Origin: Solibacillus daqui
GTDB taxonomy: Bacteria; Bacillota; Bacilli; Bacillales_A; Planococcaceae
Assembly: GCF_028747805.1 (NCBI RefSeq)
Contig: NZ_CP114887.1
Span: 1,233,501 to 1,297,500 of the forward strand
DNA length: 64,000 nucleotides
Direction: 5' to 3'
Positions within the stretch are counted from its first letter, which is position 1. Each line of letters opens with the position of its first letter. Position numbers and translations under genes: made by a program. Below are positions 55,207-64,000 of this stretch, piece after piece. The notes beneath the pieces were generated by a model. It was not told where the DNA came from and did not search any database. It saw nothing but the letters and a program-made list of their open reading frames with translations.

Positions 55207-56061
55207 ATGAAAGATGCATTAACAAGAATTCGAATGGTTTATAACCATTTTAAGCCGGCACAAAAGCAAGTTGCTGAATTCATTTTGGAAAATCCACAAC
55301 TTGTGATGAATAGCTCGATTAAACAAGTGTCACATGCAAGTAATTGTAGTGAAGCGACAATAGTTCGTTTTTGTAGGGAAATTGAGTTTGAAGGATTTAA
55401 AGATTTGAAAATGGGGATTTTAACATCTCTAAATCTTCAAAAAGAGACATTGCAACAAGGGATTCATAAGCAATTATTAAAAGATACAAATATTGAAGAT
55501 TCTGTTGCAATCATTTCGCATAATAATCAACAAGCGATATTAGATATGTTGAAGCTAATGGATTATGAAAAATTAGAAAGTGCGATTGAACTATTATATA
55601 GTGCACGTTCGATTTGTATTGCGGGTGTTGGGGCTTCTGCGCTTGTAGCACAAGATTTTTTACTGAAATGTCAACGTATTAATAAGCAGTGTGAGGCGCT
55701 TCTGGACATGCATCAAATGCTTGTGAAATCGGTTCATTTAACAGAAGGGGATGTCATTTTTTTAATAACGTATTCGGGCGAAACACCAGAAATAATTGAA
55801 TTTGCTAAATTAGCAAAAGAAAAGAATGTACCTATTATTGCTTTAACAACATTTAAATTTAATACTGTTCAATCGTTGGCCACTGTTAATCTATACGTTT
55901 CTGCAAGTGAAACAAATGAGCGGATTGGGGCGACGTCATCACGAATTTCTCAACTGAATATGATTGATATTTTGTTTACATGTATTGCACGCAAAGATTA
56001 CGAAAGGTCGGTACAAATGTTTAAGGAAACAAAAGCAATTATTCAAAGAGAGGTGAAATGA
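55207..56061 (+). CDS. murR: RpiR-family regulator (MurR-like)
   Basis: 284 residues. N-terminal HTH_6 (about 1-77; QVSHASNCSEATIVRFCREI) and C-terminal SIS sugar-phosphate-binding domain (about 120-260; ICIAGVGASALVAQDF and ITYSGETPEIIEFAK). RpiR regulators sense phosphosugars; with murQ in the same cluster the likely ligand is N-acetylmuramate 6-phosphate. Symbol by context, not by close identity. Confidence 0.85.
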   Translation: MKDALTRIRMVYNHFKPAQKQVAEFILENPQLVMNSSIKQVSHASNCSEATIVRFCREIEFEGFKDLKMGILTSLNLQKETLQQGIHKQLLKDTNIEDSVAIISHNNQQAILDMLKLMDYEKLESAIELLYSARSICIAGVGASALVAQDFLLKCQRINKQCEALLDMHQMLVKSVHLTEGDVIFLITYSGETPEIIEFAKLAKEKNVPIIALTTFKFNTVQSLATVNLYVSASETNERIGATSSRISQLNMIDILFTCIARKDYERSVQMFKETKAIIQREVK

Positions 56062-57084
56062 TTGGTTCGTGAAATCATTCAACAAGGAATATCACAGCAG
56101 CTTTATAGCGGGGCAGTATATAGTGTCTGGCAAAATGGTATAGAGAAACACTCTGGGGCTGTTGGCGTAGCAGATCGAGAGTCGAAAGAGGAAATGACAG
56201 TAGAGCATTTGTTTGATTTAGCTAGTGTAACAAAATTATTTACGACAACATTAATTCTTCGGCATATTTCGAACAACCTGTTGAAGTTAGAAGATACGTT
56301 AGCGACATTTCAAATAGGACCTCAAGAAATATCGGATATCAGCATACGACAATTATTGATGCATCGTTCAGGTTTAGTAGCTTGGTATCCATTTTATGAG
56401 GATAAAATGGATGGTTTGAAATTTGAAGAAGTTTTGCAAAGACTTCAGATTCTTCGTCCGCATAGTACGCATGAAGTGGTTTATAGTGACTTGAATTTCA
56501 TGTTATTACAGACAGTTTGTGAACGAATAGATTCACGCAGTTTTGAGCAACAAATGTACGATATTTTGTTTGAATTAGGCGATAAAGATGCATTTTTTGG
56601 TCAGGCAACATCTACTCAGCTAATTGTAGCGTCAGAATATGGCAATCAAATCGAACAGAAAATGTGTGCAGAAAGAGGGTTGTCTTATCAACATTGGCGT
56701 GCGCAAAAAAAGGCGATAAAGGGGGAAATCAATGATGGCAATTGTCATTACTTCTTTAATGGGGTATCGGGTCATGCGGGGTTATTTGGTTCCAAAGATA
56801 CACTATTAAAACTAGGGCAGCTTTATCTTAAAGGAGGTGGTTCACTCATTGATGCTGAGTTCGTCAAACAAGTTTTTTTGGATGAAGAGGGTGGAAGAAC
56901 GCTAGGATTTAGTAAGGAAGGAATGTTCAACAACGGGATAGGACATACAGGCTTTACAGGAACGATGTTATACATTGAACCAACAAGCAATTTAATTATT
57001 GTACTATTAACTAATCGATTACATGTTGATACACCTAGAGACATTAGTGAAATTCGTAAAAAATTGATTGATTCGATTCATTAA
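56062..57084 (+). CDS. Serine hydrolase, beta-lactamase/DD-peptidase family
   Basis: 340-residue class C-type serine hydrolase. The nucleophile motif SVTK (about residue 53) follows FDLA; the second motif is YSDLNF (Tyr-Ser-Asp instead of Tyr-x-Asn). The third motif is replaced by HTGFTGT (HTG). No signal peptide is visible, so it acts in the cytoplasm, fitting a role on imported muropeptides. TTG start at 56062 with AGAGAGG. Substrate (peptide, ester or lactyl link) is unknown. Confidence 0.85.
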   Translation: MVREIIQQGISQQLYSGAVYSVWQNGIEKHSGAVGVADRESKEEMTVEHLFDLASVTKLFTTTLILRHISNNLLKLEDTLATFQIGPQEISDISIRQLLMHRSGLVAWYPFYEDKMDGLKFEEVLQRLQILRPHSTHEVVYSDLNFMLLQTVCERIDSRSFEQQMYDILFELGDKDAFFGQATSTQLIVASEYGNQIEQKMCAERGLSYQHWRAQKKAIKGEINDGNCHYFFNGVSGHAGLFGSKDTLLKLGQLYLKGGGSLIDAEFVKQVFLDEEGGRTLGFSKEGMFNNGIGHTGFTGTMLYIEPTSNLIIVLLTNRLHVDTPRDISEIRKKLIDSIH

Positions 57085-57097
57085 CGGAGGGGTTTCT

Positions 57098-58681
57098 ATG
57101 AAAAAGTATTTGATATTCATTGTTAGTATGTTAGTCGCTATCTTATTAGTCGCTTGTTCAAATGACGATTCTAGTACTTCGACAGATTCACCGAATACAA
57201 ACTCAACTGAAGATAAAACAAATGATACAGCTTCTGACAATTCAGCAACAGCGAGTGAAATCAAAATCGCAAACGATCAGGAACCAGCAGGCTTAGATCC
57301 ACATAAAGTTCCTGCTGCGTCTTCATCACGAATTTATTCTCAAATTTATGAAGGCTTATTATCTTTCGATGAAAAGATGAATATTGTAGGTAGTTTAGCA
57401 ACGGAATGGAATCAAGAAAACGATACAACATATGTCTTTACATTAAAGCAAGGTGTGCAATTCCATAACGGACGTGAAATGAAAGCAGAAGATGTGAAAT
57501 TCAGTTTTGAGCGTATTTTAGATGAAAATACGGCTTCACATATTCGTTCTTATTTTGCAGATGTAGCTTCAATTGAAATTGTAGGTGATTATGAAGTGAA
57601 ATTCACATTAAGTAAACCTAATGCGACATTTTTATCGAACTTAACACATGCGAGCGCGGTTGTTGTTCCAAAAGAAACGGTTGAGGCAAATGGTGATTTA
57701 CAACAACATGCTGATGGTACAGGACCGTTTAAATTAGAGCAATGGGTTCCAGATAACAACGTAACTTTAGTGAGAAACGAAGCGTACCATGTTGATGGTG
57801 AACCAAAAGCAGCAAAAATTGCTTTCTATACAATGACTGAAGAATCCGCTCGCTTATCGGCTATTCGTACAGGAGAAATTGATTTTACTACGATATCTGC
57901 CAAATCTACGAAACTGCTAGAAGGAAATGGAGATATCAATATCATTCCTTACCAATCTCTTGAATATAGTTATGTTGGATTTAACAATACAAAAGCACCG
58001 CTAGACAATGAAAAAGTGCGCCAAGCATTAAGTTTAGCAACAGATCGTCAATCAGTACTAAATGTTGTTTGGAATGGTGAAGGCTTAATTTCTGGTCCAA
58101 TCGCACCTTCAATGGGCGACTGGTCAATTGATGTAGAGGCACAAGATTTATACAAATTAAATATTGAAAAAGCGAAAGCATTATTAGCAGAAGCAGGCTT
58201 AGCGGATGGCTTCGACATTACGATTACGACAGCATCAACGTATCCTGATATGGTCGATACGGCACAGCTTTTACAGCAACAATGGAAAGAAATTGGCGTG
58301 AACGCAACGATTAAGCAAATTGAATGGGGCGAGTATGTAGATACATGGAGCAATAAAACTGCAGATATTTTAATTGGACGTAATACTTCAGGTATTGACC
58401 CAGACCGTGCGTTAAATTACTTCTTCAGTTCAACAGGCTCTGCGAACGTTTGGAATTTCTCAAACAAAGCATATGACGACCTTGTTGCAAAAGGCCTAGG
58501 TACAACAGATGAGGTAGAACGTCAAAAAGTGTACGTAGAAGCACAGGAAATGCTCATCAATTTATCGCCAAACTTATTTTTAGTATCTCCGAAAAACTAT
58601 GTAGCGGTTCGTAAAGACATTTCTGGTTACACACCATACCCGCACAATGCATCAGATTATAATCATGTCGAGAAGAAATAA
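57098..58681 (+). CDS. oppA: Peptide ABC transporter substrate-binding lipoprotein (OppA/DppA type)
   Basis: 527 residues from ATG at 57098 (GGAGGGG). Lipoprotein signal with lipobox LLVAC, Cys20, then a Ser/Thr/Asp-rich linker (21-55). SBP_bac_5 family: signature GLLSFDEKMNIVGSLATEW, FHNGREMKAEDVKFSFERIL and VRQALSLATDRQ. It delivers peptides; within a murQ/anmK cluster, muropeptides are the likely cargo. A hairpin follows, as after tctC. Confidence 0.9.
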   Translation: MKKYLIFIVSMLVAILLVACSNDDSSTSTDSPNTNSTEDKTNDTASDNSATASEIKIANDQEPAGLDPHKVPAASSSRIYSQIYEGLLSFDEKMNIVGSLATEWNQENDTTYVFTLKQGVQFHNGREMKAEDVKFSFERILDENTASHIRSYFADVASIEIVGDYEVKFTLSKPNATFLSNLTHASAVVVPKETVEANGDLQQHADGTGPFKLEQWVPDNNVTLVRNEAYHVDGEPKAAKIAFYTMTEESARLSAIRTGEIDFTTISAKSTKLLEGNGDINIIPYQSLEYSYVGFNNTKAPLDNEKVRQALSLATDRQSVLNVVWNGEGLISGPIAPSMGDWSIDVEAQDLYKLNIEKAKALLAEAGLADGFDITITTASTYPDMVDTAQLLQQQWKEIGVNATIKQIEWGEYVDTWSNKTADILIGRNTSGIDPDRALNYFFSSTGSANVWNFSNKAYDDLVAKGLGTTDEVERQKVYVEAQEMLINLSPNLFLVSPKNYVAVRKDISGYTPYPHNASDYNHVEKK

Positions 58682-58690
58682 TAGAAATTC

Positions 58691-58727
58691 AATAGAGTGA
58701 TAGGGATTCCTAGCACTCTATTTTTTT
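58691..58727 (+). terminator. Intra-operon terminator after oppA
   Basis: AATAGAGTG pairs with CACTCTATT around a 14-base loop, then seven T. It would lower oppBC and downstream expression relative to oppA. Confidence 0.82.
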
Positions 58728-58737
58728 AAATGTCTAG

Positions 58738-58848
58738 GCATTCGCGCCAGCTCCTCGCATCATTTCGGTCCCGCCGTCGAAAGTGGTGAATCGTTTACTT
58801 TCTAGTCGGGCCCTCCAATACCTGCAGGAGCTTAAAGGGCACGAATGC
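58738..58848 (+). repeat. Family II structured intergenic element, copy 2
   Basis: Stems: GCATTCG/CGAATGC (58738-58744, 58842-58848), AGCTCCT/AGGAGCT (58749-58755, 58826-58832), GGTCC/GGGCC (58767-58771, 58808-58812), GAAAGT/ACTTTC (58779-58784, 58797-58802). Unpaired CTCCAAT and AGTGGTGAA are shared with the copy at 4570-4674. It lies between the oppA terminator and oppB. Confidence 0.7.
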
Positions 58849-58877
58849 GCTTTCTAAAAAGGGGATGAAATCGAACA

Positions 58878-59822
58878 ATGACAAGCTATATTATTCGACG
58901 ATTGTTAATGCTTGTTCCTGTGCTGTTTGGCGTCTCGATTTTTATCTTTTTGATGATGCGTGTTGTACCAGGAGATGTCGCCCAAACGATTTTAGGTACA
59001 GACGCAACGCCAGAAGCACTAGAAGCTTTACGTAACCAATTTGGATTAAATGAATCGTATTTCAAACAGTATGTCAATTGGATAGGCGGTGTATTGACCG
59101 GGGATTTTGGCGAATCAATGCGCAATGGTCGTGAAGTGTTGCCCGAAATAGTAAATCGCTTTAAGTTAACGTTTGAATTAACAATTTTGGCGGCGATTAT
59201 TTCTTGGATAATTTCCATTCCATTAGGCGTTTTAGCTGCTGTCAAAAGAAATAGTGCAACGGATCTTACAATTCGTACAATTTCATTATTCGGCGTATCG
59301 ATACCAAATTTTGCGTTTGCAACGGTATTGTTGTTAGTTTTAGCACTGTATTTTAACTACAGTCCACCAATTGGATATGTCAGTTTTTTTGCAGACCCAT
59401 TGAAAAATTTAGAGATAATGTTTTTGCCGGCTTTAGTGCTTGGAATGACGATGGCCGCAGCAGTCATGAGGATGACACGCTCATCGGTATTAGAAGTATT
59501 ACGGCAAGATTTTGTAAGAACAGTTCGTGCAAAAGGCGCAAAAGAGCGAATTACAATTTTTAATCATGCATTACGTAATGCACTTATTCCAATTTTAACG
59601 ATTATCGGAATGCAAATTGGTACGCTTTTAGGTGGTGCTGTAATTATTGAACAAATTTTCTCATTGCCAGGTTTAGGGCAATATGTGTTAACGGGAATTA
59701 CACAGCGTGATTTAACAGTCGTACAAGGAAGTGTTCTGTTTATTTCATTCGTTTTTGTCATGATTAATTTAATTGTAGATATTTTATATGCTTATTTAGA
59801 CCCACGGATTAATTATAAATAA
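58878..59822 (+). CDS. oppB: Peptide ABC transporter permease (OppB/DppB type)
   Basis: 314 residues, about six helices. N-terminal YIIRRLLMLVPVLFGVSIF signature, the cytoplasmic EAA loop VRTVRAKGAKERITIFNHAL and C-terminal YLDPRINYK. It pairs with the next permease to form the channel. Start with AAAGGGGATG. Confidence 0.93.
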   Translation: MTSYIIRRLLMLVPVLFGVSIFIFLMMRVVPGDVAQTILGTDATPEALEALRNQFGLNESYFKQYVNWIGGVLTGDFGESMRNGREVLPEIVNRFKLTFELTILAAIISWIISIPLGVLAAVKRNSATDLTIRTISLFGVSIPNFAFATVLLLVLALYFNYSPPIGYVSFFADPLKNLEIMFLPALVLGMTMAAAVMRMTRSSVLEVLRQDFVRTVRAKGAKERITIFNHALRNALIPILTIIGMQIGTLLGGAVIIEQIFSLPGLGQYVLTGITQRDLTVVQGSVLFISFVFVMINLIVDILYAYLDPRINYK

Positions 59823-59839
59823 GACTTGGGGTGAAAGAA

Positions 59840-60667
59840 ATGAAAGAATTTGCAAGTCAACTAGTAAAGGATAAAGTAGGATTAATTGGGGCAATGGGTA
59901 TTTTATTAATCGTCATTGTAAGTTTGTTTGCCTCAGTTATTGCACCGTTTTCACCCGAAAAGATGTTTACTGACTCGATTTTACAATCACCAAATGCGAC
60001 GTATTATTTTGGTACAGATGAGTTCGGCCGAGATATTTTTTCTCGCATAATTTACGGTGCGCAAGTGTCTGTGAAAGTTAGTGTGATTGCAGTAGGTATC
60101 GGTGCATCTTTAGGATTAATATTTGGCTTAATAAGTGGTTATTTCCAAGGGAAAATAGATAGTGTCATTATGCGTGTAATGGATGTACTGTTTGCATTTC
60201 CTGATATTTTACTTGCGTTAGCAATCGTTGCGGTATTAGGTGCAAATATTACTAATACAATGATTGCCATAGGGATTGTTTTTACACCTGTTTTCACCAG
60301 GACGGTACGGGCGGCCACGATATCTGTAAAAGAAAATGAATACATTCTAAGTGCGGTAGCGATTGGTGTGCGACCATTACAAATTATTATCCGACATGTC
60401 TTACCAAATATTATCGCGCCATTTATTGTACAAGTAACACTTGCTCTATCTGGCGCTATTTTAACAGAAGCAGCACTTAGCTTTTTAGGGCTTGGTGTTC
60501 AACCACCGAACCCTTCTTGGGGAAGTATGTTAAACGAAAGCCGTACTTATATGGAGTTTGCCCCATGGACAATTATTTTTCCTGCAGTTGCAATTGTCAT
60601 CACGATTTTTTGTTTCAATTTATTAGGGGATAGCTTACGTGATATTTTAGATCCTAAAATGAAATAG
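59840..60667 (+). CDS. oppC: Peptide ABC transporter permease (OppC/DppC type)
   Basis: 275 residues from ATG at 59840, favoured by GGGG spacing over the GTG at 59831. About six helices; YFGTDEFGRDIFSRIIYGAQVS is the OppC signature, with loop VPLQ-type VRPLQIIIRHVLPNIIAP. C-terminus NLLGDSLRDILDPKMK. Eighteen bases after oppB; murQ follows in 10. Confidence 0.93.
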   Translation: MKEFASQLVKDKVGLIGAMGILLIVIVSLFASVIAPFSPEKMFTDSILQSPNATYYFGTDEFGRDIFSRIIYGAQVSVKVSVIAVGIGASLGLIFGLISGYFQGKIDSVIMRVMDVLFAFPDILLALAIVAVLGANITNTMIAIGIVFTPVFTRTVRAATISVKENEYILSAVAIGVRPLQIIIRHVLPNIIAPFIVQVTLALSGAILTEAALSFLGLGVQPPNPSWGSMLNESRTYMEFAPWTIIFPAVAIVITIFCFNLLGDSLRDILDPKMK

Positions 60668-60677
60668 GAGGAATAGC

Positions 60678-61586
60678 ATGGCAGATAAATTATTAACAGA
60701 AGCGCAAAATCCTTCAACTGAGTGGATAGATCAACAATCAATTCCGACCATTTTACAATGGATGAATAATGAAGATGCAACAGTAGCAGGTGCTGTGAAA
60801 AATGAGCTACCTCATATTAGCAAAGCAATTGAGCAGATTGTGGAACGGCTACAAAATGGGGGACGGTTATTTTATATTGGTGCGGGAACGAGTGGACGAT
60901 TAGGTATATTAGATGCTTCAGAATGTCCACCAACATTTAATGTTCCGAAATCACTCGTACAAGGGATAATTGCAGGTGGGGCTTATGCCTTAACGAATGC
61001 AGTTGAAAATGTAGAAGATAATCGAACACAAGCGGTTAAAGATATTCAACAATATGATCTTACAGAAAAAGACGTGTTAGTTGGCATTGCTGCAAGTGGT
61101 AGGACCCCCTATGTAATTGCTGCCCTCCATTATGCACAACAGCAAGGCATCTATACAATTTCTCTAAGCTGTAACAAAAATAGTGAAATTTCACAATTTG
61201 CTAATACATGTATTGAAGTTGAAACAGGACCAGAAGTAATTGCAGGCTCTACAAGATTAAAAGCAGGAACTGCACAAAAAATGGTGCTAAATATGTTAAC
61301 AACTGCTACGATGATCAAATTAAATAAAGTGTATAGCAATATTATGATTGATGTTCAAGCGACTAATGAAAAACTACGTCGCCGAGCACTTTTTATTTTG
61401 AAGCGTTTTACACAAGTTGACGAAGTAACGGGAACAGCATTATTAGAACAGACTAATTATAATATTCGAATTGCAATCGTTATGTACGGTGCTAAAGCCA
61501 GTGTGGAGCATGCGACAGAGGCATTGCAACAGCAACAGGGGAATATTGAGGAAGCGATAAAGTTGTTAAGAGGAGGTACTGAATAA
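60678..61586 (+). CDS. murQ: N-acetylmuramic acid 6-phosphate etherase
   Basis: 302-residue SIS-fold etherase. Signature YIGAGTSGRLGILDASECPP with catalytic Glu, and GIAASGRTPYVIAAL. It cleaves the lactyl ether to give GlcNAc-6-phosphate. C-terminal tail includes the UBA-like end. Ribosome site AGGAGG. Overlaps anmK by one base. Confidence 0.96.
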   Translation: MADKLLTEAQNPSTEWIDQQSIPTILQWMNNEDATVAGAVKNELPHISKAIEQIVERLQNGGRLFYIGAGTSGRLGILDASECPPTFNVPKSLVQGIIAGGAYALTNAVENVEDNRTQAVKDIQQYDLTEKDVLVGIAASGRTPYVIAALHYAQQQGIYTISLSCNKNSEISQFANTCIEVETGPEVIAGSTRLKAGTAQKMVLNMLTTATMIKLNKVYSNIMIDVQATNEKLRRRALFILKRFTQVDEVTGTALLEQTNYNIRIAIVMYGAKASVEHATEALQQQQGNIEEAIKLLRGGTE

Positions 61587-62773
61587 TGTATGCAATTGGT
61601 GTGATGTCAGGAACTTCATTAGATGGGTTAGACATTGTGTGTATTGATTTACATGTATATGAGCAACAACAGTCCATTCAATTAATAGCAAGCAAAACGG
61701 TAGATTATGATGTGACGTTTAAAAATCAGCTATCTGAACAATGTCATAATAACTCAGCTACTTTAGCCAATATTACAATGATGAACGCTTATCTAGGAAA
61801 ATTTATAGGTGAACAGGTCGTCCAATTTCTCCATGAAAATAAAATCTCACCTCAAAAAGTTGCGTTTATTAGTTCACACGGGCAAACAATATTCCATGAG
61901 CCCCTTGGTGGTGAGCTAGAATTTGAAATTCCTTCAACCTTGCAAATAGGCGATATCTCTTATATTTCTGAAGTGACACGATTACCAGTTGTTGGAGATT
62001 TTAGAACGGGTGATATGGCAGCCGGTGGACAAGGAGCTCCGTTACTGTCCTATTTTGATGCCAATTTTTTGCATGCAGCTGATGTAGGGAGAGCAATTCA
62101 AAATATCGGTGGCATTGGTAATGTCACGTATGTTCCAAGTGATAAGCAGCAGGCAGTCATCTCTTTTGATACGGGTCCAGGTAATGTCCTTATTGATAGC
62201 ACAATACAAAAATTAACGGATGGTCAGAAAAAATTTGATCATCATGGAGAAATGGCGAGTGAGGGTAACATTTATTACGAAGCCATTCAAGAATGGATGA
62301 ATCATAGCTATTACTCGATACCTTTACCAAAAACGACGGGAAGAGAATTATATACAGTCAGTTATGTAAACGATCTTATTGAGAAATTACATGGTGCGAG
62401 TCTAGAAGACATGTTGGCAACGTTAACCGCCTATACGGTGGAAACCATTAAGCATAGCTATGAAAAATATTTGCCACTAAACCAAATTGATGAAATTTAT
62501 ATTAATGGTGGTGGGAGCTTGAATGCCTTTATGATGACGTTGTTAGCCCAAGCATTTCCAACGAAAAAAGTATTACCTTTAGAAGTATTAGGCGTGCCAG
62601 CAGTTTGGAAAGAAGCTATCGCCTTTGCACTGTTTGGTTATCAGACAATGCTTGGGCTACCGAATCAGCTACCTTCTGCGACTGGCGCAACTCGAGAAAT
62701 CGTGATGGGAAAAGTGGCGTACTGTGATGGAAATCCATATGTACGTTTTGAACAATTAAGGGGTGAGATGTAA
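61586..62773 (+). CDS. anmK: Anhydro-N-acetylmuramic acid kinase
   Basis: 395 residues. Begins MYAIGVMSGTSLDGLDIVC, with GDFRTGDMAAGGQGAPL, NIGGIGNVTY and FDTGPGN, all AnmK-specific. It converts 1,6-anhydro-MurNAc to MurNAc-6-phosphate, the MurQ substrate. It overlaps murQ and oppD by single bases (TAATG), so all three are coupled. Confidence 0.95.
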   Translation: MYAIGVMSGTSLDGLDIVCIDLHVYEQQQSIQLIASKTVDYDVTFKNQLSEQCHNNSATLANITMMNAYLGKFIGEQVVQFLHENKISPQKVAFISSHGQTIFHEPLGGELEFEIPSTLQIGDISYISEVTRLPVVGDFRTGDMAAGGQGAPLLSYFDANFLHAADVGRAIQNIGGIGNVTYVPSDKQQAVISFDTGPGNVLIDSTIQKLTDGQKKFDHHGEMASEGNIYYEAIQEWMNHSYYSIPLPKTTGRELYTVSYVNDLIEKLHGASLEDMLATLTAYTVETIKHSYEKYLPLNQIDEIYINGGGSLNAFMMTLLAQAFPTKKVLPLEVLGVPAVWKEAIAFALFGYQTMLGLPNQLPSATGATREIVMGKVAYCDGNPYVRFEQLRGEM

Positions 62774-63762
62774 TGGGTATTTTGCTAGCAATCGAAAACC
62801 TTTCAATTGCAGTAGGCAAAAAACTCACTGGCGAACCGCTTGTGAAAAATGTGTCATTGCAATTAGAAGAAGGAAAAACATACGGTATTGTAGGGGAATC
62901 TGGTAGTGGCAAAAGCTTAACCTCTTTGTCGATATTAAATTTATTAGCAGATAAATTAACCATTACAGAAGGTCAAATTCAATTTGCAGATAAGGGCAAT
63001 CTATTGTCTCTAAAAAAGAACCAGCTTCAAAAAATACGTGGAAAAGAAATTTCGATGATTTTCCAAGAGCCTATGACCGCACTTGATCCTATGTATACCA
63101 TACACTATCAATTGTTTGAAGTATTAAAATTTCATAAAAAACTCTCTAAGCAGCAAATGAATGAGCAAGTGATCAATATGCTAAATGCTGTTGGAATATC
63201 GAGACCAGAAAAAGTGTTAAAAAATTACCCACATGAACTATCTGGAGGCATGAGACAACGAATTATGATTGCTATGGCATTGCTATGTAATCCGAAGTTG
63301 TTAATCGCTGATGAACCAACAACTGCGCTTGATGTAACGATTCAAGCCCAAATATTAGAGCTGATGAAAAATTTGAAGCAGCAATATCAGTCCACAATTT
63401 TATTAATAACACATGATTTAGGGGTAATTGCTGAAAGCTGTGATGATGTTGCAGTTATGTATGCAGGACAAATTGTTGAAATTGGTAATGTGGAGGAGAT
63501 TTTCGATCATCCAAAGCATCCGTATACACAGGGGCTATTAAAGGCGGTAAACAGTATTGGCAACGAAACGCAAGAATTATATGCAATCCCAGGGAATGTC
63601 CCAACGCAAGATGAGTTTAATGAAGGGTGTCGATTTGCGTCGAGATGTCCACTTGTTATCGAAAGATGTCACAATAATGTTCCCAATCTTACGCAAATCA
63701 CACAAAGTCATACAGTGCGATGTTGGGCAGTGGAACAGGAGGGCGTATCCAATGAGGCATGA
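62773..63762 (+). CDS. oppD: Oligopeptide ABC transporter ATP-binding protein (OppD/DppD type)
   Basis: 329 residues. Walker [12 protein letters not shown], signature [16 protein letters not shown], Walker [15 protein letters not shown], and a C-terminal oligopeptide domain with four Cys (CRFASRC..CHN..C) that may bind an iron-sulfur cluster or zinc as in the family. Coupled to anmK and overlapping the next ATPase by 11 bases. Confidence 0.94.
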   Translation: MGILLAIENLSIAVGKKLTGEPLVKNVSLQLEEGKTYGIVGESGSGKSLTSLSILNLLADKLTITEGQIQFADKGNLLSLKKNQLQKIRGKEISMIFQEPMTALDPMYTIHYQLFEVLKFHKKLSKQQMNEQVINMLNAVGISRPEKVLKNYPHELSGGMRQRIMIAMALLCNPKLLIADEPTTALDVTIQAQILELMKNLKQQYQSTILLITHDLGVIAESCDDVAVMYAGQIVEIGNVEEIFDHPKHPYTQGLLKAVNSIGNETQELYAIPGNVPTQDEFNEGCRFASRCPLVIERCHNNVPNLTQITQSHTVRCWAVEQEGVSNEA

Positions 63763-64000
63763 AGCCATATTAGAACTGAAAAACCTAAAGCAATACTTCC
63801 CCATCAAAGGCGGAATTTTTAAGCGGGTAGTGGGTCATGTCCGCGCGGTTGATGATATTTCCATTGCTATTAATGAGCAAGAAACTCTAGCATTAGTAGG
63901 GGAAAGTGGCTGCGGTAAATCCACAACAGGCAAAATGATTTTACGACTCATCCAACCTACTGACGGAGATATTTTATATAATGGACAAAATATAGCAGCG
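63752..64000 (+). CDS. oppF: Oligopeptide ABC transporter ATP-binding protein (OppF type), partial
   Basis: The first 83 codons are visible. Begins [20 protein letters not shown] and reaches Walker A GESGCGKSTTGKMIL. It runs off the right edge. AGGAGGG (63738-63744) precedes the ATG. It overlaps oppD by 11 bases. Second ATPase of the peptide importer. Confidence 0.9.
   Translation, partial: MRHEAILELKNLKQYFPIKGGIFKRVVGHVRAVDDISIAINEQETLALVGESGCGKSTTGKMILRLIQPTDGDILYNGQNIAA

Overview
The window is a piece of chromosome from an AT-rich, endospore-forming member of the Bacillota. Spore genes (prsW, sleB, ypeB, spoIVA), the TRAP gene mtrB, the menaquinone genes hepS-menG-hepT and bacillithiol-type ypdA place it near Bacillus. 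From about 24 kb to 55 kb the order follows the Bacillus subtilis fer-recQ-cmk-der-gpsA-spoIVA-hbs-ndk-cheR-aro block. Details such as the missing trp operon suggest Planococcaceae (Solibacillus/Lysinibacillus type); this is inference, with no database check. No tRNA, rRNA, CRISPR array, prophage or intact insertion sequence was seen.

Layout. 0-2 kb (minus): a response regulator (cut by the window edge) and a large Hpt-REC-GGDEF-REC protein. 2.2-7.9 kb: a CitA/DcuS-type two-component system followed by a tripartite tricarboxylate transporter (tctC-B-A). 8-13 kb: a quinone oxidoreductase, a fossil fragment of an ABC permease gene, a small membrane protein, and a two-permease plus ATPase ABC exporter. 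13.1-20 kb: a reactive-sulfur operon under CstR control, with a CoA-disulfide reductase-rhodanese, two DsrE proteins, further rhodaneses, two TusA domains, a rhodanese-persulfide dioxygenase fusion and a TSUP exporter. 20-24.3 kb: a CarD-like regulator, a MarR regulator, a zinc-ribbon membrane protein, a GDPD phosphodiesterase, an Excalibur protein, fabI behind a FapR-type operator, and ferredoxin. 24.3-55 kb: the conserved housekeeping block ending in aroC-aroB-aroH-hisC-tyrA-aroA. 55-64 kb: a cell-wall sugar/peptide salvage cluster: RpiR regulator, serine hydrolase, oppABC, murQ, anmK, oppD and the start of oppF.

The most unusual content lies between the genes. Two families of intergenic elements recur. 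Family I (18.7, 20.7, 37.9, 42.05 and 47.6 kb, plus a minimal copy at 19.16 kb) has a three-hairpin core whose stems change sequence while staying paired; several copies carry shared ends. Family II (4.57 and 58.74 kb) has four nested stems that also covary between the two copies, and each lies just before or inside a transporter operon. Other points of note are a probable ATT start codon for spoIVA, five CstR-type operator palindromes, candidate sigma-E and sigma-G promoters, and a tandem pair of small membrane/coiled-coil paralogues after ndk.
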